64,000 nucleotides of DNA from Bacteroidales bacterium UBA1410 (GTDB lineage Bacteria; Bacteroidota; Bacteroidia; Bacteroidales; Dysgonomonadaceae), in assembly GCA_002305015.1 (NCBI GenBank), contig DBPW01000033.1, positions 40,239 through 104,238 on the forward strand, in the 5' to 3' direction. Under the pieces are notes generated by a model, which ran no database searches, had not been told where the DNA came from, and saw only the letters and a list, made by a program, of their open reading frames with translations. Each line of letters opens with the position of its first letter. Within the stretch, counting starts at the first letter, position 1. Positions 26,796 to 35,460 of this stretch are shown in pieces. The position numbers and the translations under genes are program-made.

Positions 26796-26826
26796 CAAAG
26801 ATGACATATTTTTGCATTGTAAACAA
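26796..26826 (-). promoter_or_regulatory. Promoter of the envelope operon
   Basis: On the minus strand TTG (26824-26826), 20-nt spacer, CATCTTTG (26796-26803). The -7 has C in place of the first T. The 273-bp gap 26734-27006 holds nothing else I recognise. Confidence 0.45.
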
Positions 26827-27006
26827 CAAATAGCTTATCTTCTTCATGTTAAAAAGGCTAAAGTTGATTCTTTAAAGGCCGATTCTTTTGCAAAAATTCT
26901 ACTCCCGTTCTTTTGTTAAATACGCCATAGGGGTACAAAATAAAATAACCTTTGAATTACAAATTACAAAGTAAACAAAAAAGATCGGGAAAAGGAAGAG
27001 GAAATT

Positions 27007-27561
27007 TCATTTTGTCTTGGCATATCCATTAAAAGACACGATTTCATCTATAGACTTTCTCTTCTTTTCACGAAGAGGTTGAGTGCTGTAGCCGATAACA
27101 ATATCAAGCCAAACCCGCTTTGACGGAGGAATAGCTAGCAATTCTTTCATCTTGTCTTCATCAAACCACCCCAAAATGCAAGAGCCTAATCCTTCTGCAT
27201 GAGCAGCTAATATAGCATAGGCAGCCGCAATACCCAAATCGATCTGAGCATAATCTTTATTTTTAACCCATCCCCCGATTCCCGACATCAGATTCACCTT
27301 TTCCTCAACAAGTAAAATATGAACAGGCGCCTGCTTGGTAAAATGATTTATTCCTAAGATTCGAGAGGAAGTAGCATCTGCCACTTTATTTTTCAACTCC
27401 GGATCGTCTACCACGATCAAATGCCACGGCTGGGCATTGCACGCAGAAGGAGCTAATTGCACTGCTCGAATAATTCGATCGATCTTCGCTTTTTCAACAG
27501 GCCTATCAGGATCAAACGCCCTATCGCTCTGCCGTGTTTTTACAAATTCAATAAAATCCAT
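27007..27561 (-). CDS. Nitroreductase-family FMN oxidoreductase
   Basis: A 184-residue nitroreductase fold protein. It shows FMN-contacting RQSDRAFDPDRPV near the N-terminus, QLAPSACNAQPWHLIVVDD (about 33-51), the mid-chain DLGIAAAYAILAAHAEGLGSCILGW (about 109-133) and a C-terminal VIGY motif. Such enzymes reduce quinones, nitroaromatics or flavins using NAD(P)H. The start codon directly abuts the riboflavin synthase stop, so the gene is co-transcribed with flavin biosynthesis, which fits FMN dependence. The physiological substrate is unknown. Confidence 0.88.
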   Translation of the reverse strand: MDFIEFVKTRQSDRAFDPDRPVEKAKIDRIIRAVQLAPSACNAQPWHLIVVDDPELKNKVADATSSRILGINHFTKQAPVHILLVEEKVNLMSGIGGWVKNKDYAQIDLGIAAAYAILAAHAEGLGSCILGWFDEDKMKELLAIPPSKRVWLDIVIGYSTQPLREKKRKSIDEIVSFNGYAKTK

Positions 27562-28167
27562 CTATTCTGATAATCCCATTAATCGGCTGATATATTTACC
27601 AATAATATCAAATTCAATATTTACGACTGACCCTTTCTCGATCTGACAAAAATTGGTCACATCATGCGTATACGGAATAATAGCTACCTTAAACGTATTA
27701 TTGGTTGGTTCAACGACCGTCAGGCTCACACCGTTAACTGTCACCGATCCTTTATCGACTGTCAGATAGCCTTTTTTGGCCATTTCTCTGTCGAATTTAT
27801 ATTCGAAAGAATAATACCAACTCCCATCGGTCTCGGTAACATCCGTACAAACTGCCGTTTGATCCACATGCCCTTGCACGATATGTCCGTCCAACCGGCC
27901 ATTCATAACCACGCTGCGTTCCAAATTCACCTTATCTCCCACCTTCAGTAAACCGAGATTTGAACGATCCAGAGTTTCCTTAACGGCTGTAACCGTGTAC
28001 GTATCTCTATCGATAGAGACGACCGTTAAACAAACTCCGTTATGCGAGATACTTTGGTCAACCTTTAACTCATCAACAAAGGAACATTTCAATGTGATAT
28101 GCAGATTCCCTTTTTCTTTATTTAAAGCCACAACGGTAGCCGCTTCTTCAATAATTCCCGAAAACAT
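27562..28167 (-). CDS. ribE: Riboflavin synthase, alpha chain
   Basis: A 201-residue enzyme of two lumazine-binding repeats. The first (1-97) starts MFSGIIEEAATV and contains HNGVCLTVVSIDRDTYTV. The second (about 98-195) starts HIVQGHVDQTAVC and contains VNGVSLTVVEPTNN. It dismutates two 6,7-dimethyl-8-ribityllumazine molecules to riboflavin. A perfect -33/-7 promoter lies upstream at 28203-28234. No FMN riboswitch was recognised in the short leader. The nitroreductase gene follows with zero gap. Confidence 0.95.
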   Translation of the reverse strand: MFSGIIEEAATVVALNKEKGNLHITLKCSFVDELKVDQSISHNGVCLTVVSIDRDTYTVTAVKETLDRSNLGLLKVGDKVNLERSVVMNGRLDGHIVQGHVDQTAVCTDVTETDGSWYYSFEYKFDREMAKKGYLTVDKGSVTVNGVSLTVVEPTNNTFKVAIIPYTHDVTNFCQIEKGSVVNIEFDIIGKYISRLMGLSE

Positions 28168-28202
28168 ATTTATTTAATTTTTTAATCATTCAAAAAACTT
28201 TT

Positions 28203-28234
28203 CAAATATACCTCTTCAAAAAACGATTTACAAA
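28203..28234 (-). promoter_or_regulatory. Promoter of ribE-nitroreductase
   Basis: Minus strand: TTTG (plus 28231-28234), 20-nt spacer, TATATTTG (plus 28203-28210). Full match to the Bacteroidetes consensus. Confidence 0.7.
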
Positions 28235-28259
28235 AAATCGCCAAAACAAGTTCTACCTT

Positions 28260-30299
28260 CTACCAAATAGAAGCTCGCTCTTCTTTAGGGAGATACATGG
28301 GATCTGTAGGTTGAATATCAAAAGCCTCGTACCATGCATCGACATGCGGAAGAGCACCATTCACACGCCACTTGCCAAGCGAATGAGAATCAAGCTTGGT
28401 TAAACGAAGAATCTCCTCATCACGGATGTTAGCCGCCCAAAGCGTTGCATACGAAAGAAAAAAACGCTGAGCAGGCGTAAAGCCATCAATTTTTTCTTTC
28501 GATTTTGCTTGTGGTGTTTTCAAAAAGGCATGATACGCAATTTTAAGACCGCCATGATCGGCAATGTTTTCTCCCAACGTGAATGTTCCATTAGCATGTA
28601 CAGTATCCAACACGACAATACGGTTAAAATAATCCACTAAAACATGTGCTCTTTCTTCGAATTGTTTGGCATCATCTTCCGTCCACCACTCGTGCAAATT
28701 TCCATCCTTATCGTATTTTCTCCCTTGATCATCAAAACCATGCGTCATTTCATGGCCGATAACAACTCCAATACCTCCATAGTTAATGGCATCATCGCCG
28801 TTCATGTAAAAGAAAGGGGGTTGTAAAATTCCGGCAGGAAAACATATTTCGTTGGACGAAGGATTATAATAAGCATTTACGGTTTGGGGAGACATGTACC
28901 ATTTGCTTTTGTCAACCGGTTTGCCAAGATCCTTCATCATATCGTCATATTCAAAATCGGAACAACGCATTATATTCGCCCAGTACGAATCGTTTTTAAT
29001 CTCGAGTGTCGAGTAATCTTTCCATTTGTCGGGATAACCGATTTTAACAGTAAAGGCAGCTAATTTTTCCTGTGCCCTTGCTTTGGTAGTTTCACTCATC
29101 CATTCCAAATTATCGATGCGTTCGCCCAGCGATTTCGTCAAATTATCTACCAATGCCAACATACGCTCTTTGGCTACAGGAGGAAAATATTTCTCAACAT
29201 ATAACCGACCAACAGCCTCGCCCAAAACACTATTTACCACATCGATACTTCTTTTCCAACGGGGTTTGAGCTCTTGGCTTCCACTCATTACTTTTCCATA
29301 AAATTCGAAATTGGCATTCACGAAATCATCGCTCAAATAAGGTGCCGCCGAATTAATAACTTCCCAACTCAAATATTGCTGAAGATTTTCAATGGGTTCT
29401 TTGTCTATAATCGAAATTGATGAACGAATAGGTTCAATCTGAGACACATTCAAACTATCAATCTCCTTTGCACCCATTTGATCAAAATAGTATTTCCAAT
29501 CAAAAGGGGCAACTTCGGAGTTAAGTTCACTCACCATAAATTTATGGTAATTCAACTCGGGTATACGGCGTATCTCTTTGGTCACATGCGACTTTGCCAA
29601 TTCCGTTTCGATTCTCATCACTGTCTCTGCTGCTTTTCGAGCATTTTCTTCAGTATAACCGGCATTTCGGAATTGGGTTTCCATAAGTTTTACATACTCA
29701 CGCCGAAGGATATTTGAACGATCATTCTGTTCGAGATAAAAATCGCGATCGCCCATGCCCAAACCCGCTTGTGAAAGATGCACAATGTTCATTGAACTAT
29801 TTTTGTCATCGGGTCCGACATAAAAACCAAAAAAAGGATCAGAAGCATACTTGCTTACTTTTGCAATCAAACGAATAATCTCTTTCTTATCTTTTGCTGC
29901 TGCAATCTCTTCAAGAAAAGGCTTTATTGGAGTAGCTCCGTCTGCATTCAGTTTGATACTATCCATACCCATTTTGTAAAGATCCCCAACCTTCTGACCA
30001 TTTGAACCTTTGGGATTCTGCAGGGTACCGAGTTCTTCAATCAGACCTTGAATTTGTTTACGGTTTTCTTCAGCCAATTTTTCGAAAGATCCATAACGCG
30101 AATATTCAGGTGGAAGCGGATTTGCAACTTGCCAACCACCTGTAGCATACCAATAAAAATCAATTCCCGGAGAAACTGTAGTATCCAAATTTGCTACATC
30201 GAGAGTAGACTTCGGCTTATTATGAGACGACTTTTGTTGCAAACAACCGGTTAAAAAAACCATAAACAAGGCAATAAATAAAAAAGGGATGCGGTTCAT
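28260..30299 (-). CDS. M13-family zinc metallopeptidase (PepO-like) lipoprotein
   Basis: A 679-residue neprilysin-type peptidase with a lipoprotein signal (LFMVFLTGCLQQ, lipobox LTGC near residue 19). The zinc site VIGHEMTHGFDD is near residue 514 and the third ligand/active-site motif ENIADHGGLKIAYHAF near residue 575. The N-terminal M13 domain (about 45-420) forms the cap. The C-terminus ends in a non-canonical SIW; many family members end in a conserved W. It probably degrades oligopeptides in the periplasm or at the surface. It appears monocistronic, 77 bp from dapA. Confidence 0.92.
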   Translation of the reverse strand: MNRIPFLFIALFMVFLTGCLQQKSSHNKPKSTLDVANLDTTVSPGIDFYWYATGGWQVANPLPPEYSRYGSFEKLAEENRKQIQGLIEELGTLQNPKGSNGQKVGDLYKMGMDSIKLNADGATPIKPFLEEIAAAKDKKEIIRLIAKVSKYASDPFFGFYVGPDDKNSSMNIVHLSQAGLGMGDRDFYLEQNDRSNILRREYVKLMETQFRNAGYTEENARKAAETVMRIETELAKSHVTKEIRRIPELNYHKFMVSELNSEVAPFDWKYYFDQMGAKEIDSLNVSQIEPIRSSISIIDKEPIENLQQYLSWEVINSAAPYLSDDFVNANFEFYGKVMSGSQELKPRWKRSIDVVNSVLGEAVGRLYVEKYFPPVAKERMLALVDNLTKSLGERIDNLEWMSETTKARAQEKLAAFTVKIGYPDKWKDYSTLEIKNDSYWANIMRCSDFEYDDMMKDLGKPVDKSKWYMSPQTVNAYYNPSSNEICFPAGILQPPFFYMNGDDAINYGGIGVVIGHEMTHGFDDQGRKYDKDGNLHEWWTEDDAKQFEERAHVLVDYFNRIVVLDTVHANGTFTLGENIADHGGLKIAYHAFLKTPQAKSKEKIDGFTPAQRFFLSYATLWAANIRDEEILRLTKLDSHSLGKWRVNGALPHVDAWYEAFDIQPTDPMYLPKEERASIW

Positions 30300-30331
30300 T
30301 ATAATAAAAAATGTTTTCGGAATAGGATATA

Positions 30332-30339
30332 CAAAAATA
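30332..30339 (-). promoter_or_regulatory. -7 candidate of the M13 peptidase gene
   Basis: Plus CAAAAATA (minus TATTTTTG), 33 nt upstream of the start codon; no -33 at normal spacing. Confidence 0.35.
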
Positions 30340-30375
30340 TAAATTTATTTTACAATAATAATGATAACCTATGAT

Positions 30376-31263
30376 TTATAGAGGGAAGGTACTCATTTCT
30401 TTTCTGATACAAACGGCAGTTTCATCACTTACGGGCACCAACGGCAAACGCAACTCATTTTCGATAAAGCCCATTTCATGAAGCATGCATTTTACACCTG
30501 CCGGATTCCCTTCAACAAACAACAATCGGATCATTTCAGAAAAAACTGCAGCATCTTTCTCGGCTTCCCTCATGCTGCCATTTAAAGCCGAATGAACAAC
30601 CTGAACAAATTGTTTAGGAAATGCATTACCCAACACCGATATTACACCTATACCTCCGGCTTTAATAATAGGTAGAGTCATCGAATCATCGCCCGAAATA
30701 ACCGAAAATCCCTCAGGTTTATCTGCTATAATCCGATTTATTTGCTCCATATTGCCGGATGCCTCCTTAATAGCTATCACGTTTTCACACTCACGTGCAA
30801 TACGTAACGTAGTTTCAGCCAAGAGATTTACCCCCGTACGCCCCGGTACATTATAAAGAATAATCGGTAAAGGAGAAGCCTTGCTCAATGCACGATAATG
30901 TTGAAAAAGCCCCTCCTGTGTGGGTTTATTATAATATGGAGTAACCGAAAGTATGGCACTTATACCGGTAAAATCAAATGTGTTGAGCGTATGAACCAGT
31001 TTAGCCGTATTATTACCTCCAACCCCCATAATTATAGGTATTTTCCCGTCAACTTGTTTTACGACACGACGAACAATTTCTTCACGCTCTTTTTCTTCCA
31101 ATGTTGGCGTTTCTGCGGTTGTTCCCAACGCCACGATATAATCCGTACCACTCAAAAGCTGGTAATCGATTAACCGTTGAAGTGCTTCAAAATCGACTTC
31201 TTTATTTTTTTTGAACGGGGTAACCAAAGCTACACCCATCCCCGAAAATTTATTTCGCAACAT
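30376..31263 (-). CDS. dapA: 4-hydroxy-tetrahydrodipicolinate synthase
   Basis: I take the ATG at 31263 (MLRNKFSGMGVALVTPF), giving 295 residues as usual for DapA. An in-frame ATG 17 codons upstream adds sequence unlike the family. Motifs are ALGTTAETPTLEEKERE, the Tyr of VTPYYNKPTQEGL, YNVPGRTGVNLL and the Schiff-base Lys in VIAIKEASGNMEQI. It condenses pyruvate with aspartate semialdehyde, leading to meso-diaminopimelate and lysine. It has a good divergent promoter against the sugar isomerase gene. Confidence 0.95.
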   Translation of the reverse strand: MLRNKFSGMGVALVTPFKKNKEVDFEALQRLIDYQLLSGTDYIVALGTTAETPTLEEKEREEIVRRVVKQVDGKIPIIMGVGGNNTAKLVHTLNTFDFTGISAILSVTPYYNKPTQEGLFQHYRALSKASPLPIILYNVPGRTGVNLLAETTLRIARECENVIAIKEASGNMEQINRIIADKPEGFSVISGDDSMTLPIIKAGGIGVISVLGNAFPKQFVQVVHSALNGSMREAEKDAAVFSEMIRLLFVEGNPAGVKCMLHEMGFIENELRLPLVPVSDETAVCIRKEMSTFPL

Positions 31264-31352
31264 AAAATGATGTATTCTTACATTTTTCTCAGCAGTCACC
31301 GGGAAGTTAAACAATTTATCGTTATCTTGTTTTTATTTCTACTTATATGCTG

Positions 31353-31385
31353 CAAAGGTATGAAATTTTAAGCTTTTGCCACAAA
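31353..31385 (-). promoter_or_regulatory. Promoter of dapA
   Basis: Minus strand TTTG (plus 31382-31385), 21-nt spacer, TACCTTTG (plus 31353-31360). Confidence 0.6.
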
Positions 31386-31401
31386 AATATAAACATAAAT
31401 A

Positions 31402-31431
31402 TTGACATGAGGCAATTTATCTTTATATTTG
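31402..31431 (+). promoter_or_regulatory. Promoter of the exported isomerase/oxidoreductase pair
   Basis: TTG (31402-31404, within ATTGACA), 19-nt spacer, TATATTTG (31424-31431); 49 nt before the ATG at 31481. Confidence 0.6.
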
Positions 31432-31480
31432 TCGGAACTCAACTAACAAAAGAAATTTCAATAAGCCTAAATATACCAAT

Positions 31481-32359
31481 ATGACACCTCATTTTTCATC
31501 AATCATTCCATCGCTTTTTACTAGCATTGTTTTTCTTGCAATAAGCTTGCCTTTATCAATTCATGCGGGCAATAAATTTTCGTTGCCTCAAGTCGGAATA
31601 TGCACCCAATATTCAAATGGCGAATCCATGAAAAAATATGGATATACCTATATCGAAGAAAGTGTGGGCAGGTTTCTTGTGCCTGACAAAAATGAAGAAG
31701 AATTTGAGAATATACAGAAAAATGCAGCCGGGTTTCCCCTCCCGATAAAAGCCTGCAATAGTTTCATCCCTAAAGAATTAAAAAGCGTAGGACCCGAAGC
31801 CGTTCATGATGAAATACTGAAATATGCCGAAACATCCTTTCGGCGCGCACAAAAAGCAGGTATCGAGATCATTGTTTTCGGAAGTGGAGGTTCAAGAACT
31901 ATTCCCGATGGATTTTCACGCGAAAAAGCTCGGCAACAATTCGTAGAGCTTGGCAAAAAAATGGCTTCGATAGCTGCCAAATACAAGGTGACGGTCGTAT
32001 TGGAACCTCTCAATTCAAACGAATGTAATTTTATTAATTCGGTAAGTGAAGGAGGTGAAATTGTTGAAGAAATTAGCCATCCCAACTTCAGACTTCTCGC
32101 CGATATTTATCATATGAAAGTCGAAGGAGAGTCTCCTGAAAGTATTATAAAATATGGTCATTTGATTCACCACATACATATTGCCGAAAAAGAGGACAGA
32201 GCTGTTCCCGGCACCTACAACGAAGATTTTCGTCCTTATTTTAATGCCCTCAAAAAAATAAATTATCAAGGAAAAATATCCATTGAAGCACGATGGACAG
32301 ATTTTGATGCACAAATACCTCTTGCAATTAAAACAATCACAGATCAATTCAATAATTAA
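31481..32359 (+). CDS. Exported sugar phosphate isomerase/epimerase-like TIM barrel
   Basis: A 292-residue xylose isomerase-like (AP endonuclease 2 superfamily) protein with an N-terminal signal (SLFTSIVFLAISLPLSIHAG, cleavage near residue 29). The barrel carries metal-binding-type residues (VVLEPLNSNECNFINSV, LLADIYHMKVEGES, IHHIHIAEKEDRAVPG, ISIEARW). Members isomerise or epimerise keto-sugars or inositol derivatives. The gene is 3 bp from the Gfo/Idh/MocA oxidoreductase gene, a pairing often seen in carbohydrate modification. Both seem exported, so I infer a periplasmic oxidation/epimerisation pathway. Base composition is lower in GC than that of the next gene. Confidence 0.8.
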   Translation: MTPHFSSIIPSLFTSIVFLAISLPLSIHAGNKFSLPQVGICTQYSNGESMKKYGYTYIEESVGRFLVPDKNEEEFENIQKNAAGFPLPIKACNSFIPKELKSVGPEAVHDEILKYAETSFRRAQKAGIEIIVFGSGGSRTIPDGFSREKARQQFVELGKKMASIAAKYKVTVVLEPLNSNECNFINSVSEGGEIVEEISHPNFRLLADIYHMKVEGESPESIIKYGHLIHHIHIAEKEDRAVPGTYNEDFRPYFNALKKINYQGKISIEARWTDFDAQIPLAIKTITDQFNN

Positions 32360-32362
32360 ATC

Positions 32363-33712
32363 ATGGAAACGAGAAGAAACTTTATCAAAAAAGCGGCATT
32401 GGGAGCAGCCGGATTAACCCTGGGAGGATTGAACATTTCGGCAAAAAGTTACGGCAACATTATGGGATCAAACGAGAGGATAAGGGTTGGCGTTCTCGGC
32501 TTTTCGGACCGTTTCAGAAGTTCGCTGGGGAAAGCGTTTCTGAAATATGCCGACGACATGAATTTCGAGCTTTACACCATCTGCGATATCTGGAGTCGGC
32601 GTCGCGAGGAGGGGGTGGCATGGTACAAACAACAGACGGGAAAGACGATAAAGACAGCCCGCAACACCGACGAACTGTGGGAGCAAAGGCCCGATGCGGT
32701 CATTATCAGCACGGCCGATTTCCAACATGCGCTGCATCTGGCCGAAGCCGTAAGAGCAGGGTGCCATGTTTACTGCGAAAAACCGTTTGCCGAAACAATG
32801 GACGATGCAAACGAAGCCCTGAAGGCAGCCAAAGAGACAAACCGGGTCATTCAGATAGGTTCGCAACGCCGAAGCGGATCAAACTATCATGCCGCCAGGG
32901 AGTACATTCAATCGGGCAAGTTCGGCAAGATTGTAGCGGTTGAGATGACATGGAACGTAAACCAGCCCGGCAGATGGAGAAGACCGGCTCTGGTGGCCGA
33001 GATAAAAGAATCGGACACCGACTGGAAACGCTATTTGATGAATCGTCCCTATGAACCGTGGGATCCACGCAAATACCTCGAATACCGACTGTTTTGGCCC
33101 TATTCCTCAGGAATACCCGGTCAATGGATGTCGCACCAGATCGACACGGTTCACTGGTTTTCAGGTCTGGAATACCCCCGATCGGCAGTGGCAAACGGCG
33201 GTATCTACATGTGGAATGACGGAAGAAGGAATTGCGACACGCTGACAGCCGTATTCGATTATGGTTCATTCGATAATCCCGATGAAGGGTTCCAGGTGAT
33301 TTATTCCTCCCGTCAGACCAATTCTTCAGGAGGAGTAAAAGAATGGTATTTCTCTAACGGAGGAAAATTGGATCTCGATACCAATATCATCACGGGGGAA
33401 GGCGGTTTGACGGAAGAAGATGCACGGGTTATGGGGATGAAGCCGTTTATACTCGACACCTTCAATTTACCCCAAATAAAAGCAGAATCGGGAGCCGATA
33501 CCGGTTCCGATCCCCTCACCAATGCCCACATGCAAAACTGGATGGAGTGTGTGAAAAACAACAACACAAAAACCAATGCACCGGTTGAAGCGGGATACAG
33601 CCATTCCATTGCCACCATCATGGTTACTGCGGCATTACACACCGGACAACGTGCTACATTCGACAAAGAAAAAAGACAGGTGATCGCCGGCGGAAAAGTA
33701 TTCAAATATTGA
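32363..33712 (+). CDS. Gfo/Idh/MocA-family oxidoreductase with twin-arginine-type leader
   Basis: A 449-residue NAD(P)-dependent oxidoreductase. The leader METRRNFIKKAALGAAGLTLGG (in two parts: RRNFIKKAA and GAAGLTLGGL) matches the twin-arginine signal pattern. The Rossmann domain follows (VGVLGFSDRF, DAVIISTADFQHALHLAEAV) with the family's catalytic Lys in VYCEKPFAETMDDA. The C-terminal domain carries GQWMSHQIDTVHWFSG. It oxidises a hydroxyl on a sugar or its derivative, probably periplasmic with tightly bound cofactor. It is co-transcribed with the isomerase gene. GC content appears higher than in flanking genes. Confidence 0.85.
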   Translation: METRRNFIKKAALGAAGLTLGGLNISAKSYGNIMGSNERIRVGVLGFSDRFRSSLGKAFLKYADDMNFELYTICDIWSRRREEGVAWYKQQTGKTIKTARNTDELWEQRPDAVIISTADFQHALHLAEAVRAGCHVYCEKPFAETMDDANEALKAAKETNRVIQIGSQRRSGSNYHAAREYIQSGKFGKIVAVEMTWNVNQPGRWRRPALVAEIKESDTDWKRYLMNRPYEPWDPRKYLEYRLFWPYSSGIPGQWMSHQIDTVHWFSGLEYPRSAVANGGIYMWNDGRRNCDTLTAVFDYGSFDNPDEGFQVIYSSRQTNSSGGVKEWYFSNGGKLDLDTNIITGEGGLTEEDARVMGMKPFILDTFNLPQIKAESGADTGSDPLTNAHMQNWMECVKNNNTKTNAPVEAGYSHSIATIMVTAALHTGQRATFDKEKRQVIAGGKVFKY

Positions 33713-33744
33713 ATAATACTCACCTATCCTACCTACATAGCTAA

Positions 33745-33778
33745 AAACGAAAAAAGGGAGTACTCCCTTTTTTCGTTT
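33745..33778. terminator. 34-bp perfect palindrome, bidirectional terminator
   Basis: A perfect palindrome centred on GGGAGTACTCCC, with A-tract on the left and T-tract plus CGTTT on the right. It terminates the oxidoreductase transcript and would work on either strand. Confidence 0.85.
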
Positions 33779-33825
33779 AATAAAATTTAATTCCACCGTA
33801 ACGTCAATCAGGACTAATTTATCGT

Positions 33826-33833
33826 TACCTTTG
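33826..33833 (+). promoter_or_regulatory. -7 element of the TerC gene
   Basis: TACCTTTG matches TAnnTTTG, 73 nt before the ATG at 33907. No manganese (yybP-ykoY) riboswitch pattern was recognised in the leader. Confidence 0.5.
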
Positions 33834-33906
33834 CCTGATTTTTACCAAACGAAACGGTGACAATATCAGCACGTTTATAAGAGCTAGTTTAAAAAAAGAT
33901 TTTGAT

Positions 33907-34938
33907 ATGGACATAATGACGTTATATTGGCTTGTATTTATTGCCATTTTTTTAATAGTATACTCCATAGACTTATACGTAACCGAACATCGCAAAGAAA
34001 CGATCAGCATAAAATCGTCATTAGGGTGGACAGCCATTTGGATTTCGGTTGCGATGCTTTTCGGAATCTCGCTCTATTTTTTCTTTCCTCAAAATCCTGA
34101 CAGCCCTGTAAAAACAGGACCACTCATGATGATGAAATTCATTTCGGGTTATTTTACCGAATACTCTTTATCGGTCGATAACCTGTTTGTTTTCATCATG
34201 ATCTTTTCTATGATGGGAATCAACGAGAAAAACCAGCCCAAACTCCTGAAAATAGGAATTATGATCTCGGTAGTGCTTCGAATTTTATTTATCCTCGTAG
34301 GCATGGAACTCGTTCAACACTTCCATTGGATTATTTACATTTTCGGTCTTATTTTAATATGGACAGCTTATAAAATGGCAGCATCGAAAGACAACGAGAA
34401 TATCGATCCGCAATCCAATATCCTATACAAAGGAGCATCAAAAGTATTTCCCGTTGATCCGGATGTGCATTCCCCGTATTTCTTTACCAAAATAGACGGA
34501 AAAACTCATATAACCAACCTATTTCTTGCACTTTTGGTGATAGGTTCCACCGATATTTTATTTGCAGTTGACTCCATTCCCGCAATCATCGGCGTAATAA
34601 AAGAAGGAGCAACCCATATCCTTACGCCAAGCGAAGAAAATTTCCTTGCCATTTCGTCCAATGTTTTTGCCGTAATGGGATTGATATCCTTATTTTTTGC
34701 ACTGAAAGGGATTATGGGTATGTTCCGCTTTTTAAAAACAGGTGTAAGCTTCATTCTTTTCTTTATTGGTGCAAAAATGCTGCTTGGGGCCATTCCCGCC
34801 GTTGAACATTTCTTTGTAAACCATTCATGGATTTCACTGGCAGTAATCATCGGAACGTTACTGCTTTCTATTGTATTATCGGTTCTGATTAAGAATGAAA
34901 AAGCAACTCCCGAAAGAGAACAGAAGGATACCTATTAA
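33907..34938 (+). CDS. TerC-family integral membrane protein
   Basis: A 343-residue protein with about nine membrane helices. It carries the TerC signature acidic residues in membrane segments (EYSLSVDNLFVFIMIF near residue 91, STDILFAVDSIPAIIGV near 213). Family members are tellurite-resistance TerC/Alx proteins, now linked to Mn2+ export and metalation of exported proteins. The C-terminal tail is short and charged (EKATPEREQ). It lies alone between the palindromic terminator and the rseC-rnf operon promoter; no ter gene partners are present, so Mn2+ homeostasis is likelier than tellurite resistance. Confidence 0.92.
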   Translation: MDIMTLYWLVFIAIFLIVYSIDLYVTEHRKETISIKSSLGWTAIWISVAMLFGISLYFFFPQNPDSPVKTGPLMMMKFISGYFTEYSLSVDNLFVFIMIFSMMGINEKNQPKLLKIGIMISVVLRILFILVGMELVQHFHWIIYIFGLILIWTAYKMAASKDNENIDPQSNILYKGASKVFPVDPDVHSPYFFTKIDGKTHITNLFLALLVIGSTDILFAVDSIPAIIGVIKEGATHILTPSEENFLAISSNVFAVMGLISLFFALKGIMGMFRFLKTGVSFILFFIGAKMLLGAIPAVEHFFVNHSWISLAVIIGTLLLSIVLSVLIKNEKATPEREQKDTY

Positions 34939-34983
34939 ACTTTAATTTAAAAAATTCCTTTCCCCTAAATCAAAAATAATCCT

Positions 34984-34991
34984 TACCTTTG
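34984..34991 (+). promoter_or_regulatory. -7 element of the rseC-rnf operon
   Basis: TACCTTTG, 37 nt before the ATG at 35029. A weak TTTC lies 21 nt upstream in the -33 position. Confidence 0.5.
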
Positions 34992-35028
34992 CCCGAAAAA
35001 TCAAAAAGCTTTTAAAAGCCATTCATTC

Positions 35029-35460
35029 ATGATCGAACATGAAGGCATCATTGAGCATATAGACGGAAACCACATCAAGGTACGCATCCTGCAGCAATCG
35101 GCGTGCAGTGCTTGCCATGCCAAAGGATATTGTACTGCAGCAAACTCAAGTGAAAAAACCGTTGACGTCATCGACTACTCCGGACAGTTCAAGCTAAACG
35201 AGAGGGTAACGATAGAGGGCAAAACATCGTTGGGATATAAAGCCGTTTTGTGGGCATATGGCATACCTCTTATTCTGATCGTTTCGATGGTAATTATCTC
35301 AACTTATATATGTCATCTCAATGAAATACAAGGAGCTCTTTTGGCAGTTTCCATCCTTGTTCCTTATTATATTGTGCTGTATTTTCTAAGAAACAAAATG
35401 ACTAAAATATTTACTTTTACAATTAAAAAAAGCGACTCTTCAAATCTATTCTTATTATGA
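35029..35460 (+). CDS. RseC/MucC-family protein
   Basis: A 143-residue SoxR-reducing/RseC family protein. The N-terminal Cys-rich segment CSACHAKGYC (about residues 24-33) could bind an Fe-S cluster. Two membrane helices follow (about 78-100 and 103-125). In Bacteroidales it commonly precedes rnfB and is thought to assist the Rnf/Rsx complex. The stop overlaps the rnfB start (ATGA at 35457-35460). Confidence 0.88.
   Translation: MIEHEGIIEHIDGNHIKVRILQQSACSACHAKGYCTAANSSEKTVDVIDYSGQFKLNERVTIEGKTSLGYKAVLWAYGIPLILIVSMVIISTYICHLNEIQGALLAVSILVPYYIVLYFLRNKMTKIFTFTIKKSDSSNLFLL

Noticed and set aside
28168..28259. FMN riboswitch before riboflavin synthase
   Set aside because: The leader between the -7 element and the ATG is only about 30 nt, too short for the RFN element.
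33780..33906. yybP-ykoY manganese riboswitch before TerC
   Set aside because: No paired helices or conserved loops of that class were recognised in the roughly 70-nt leader.
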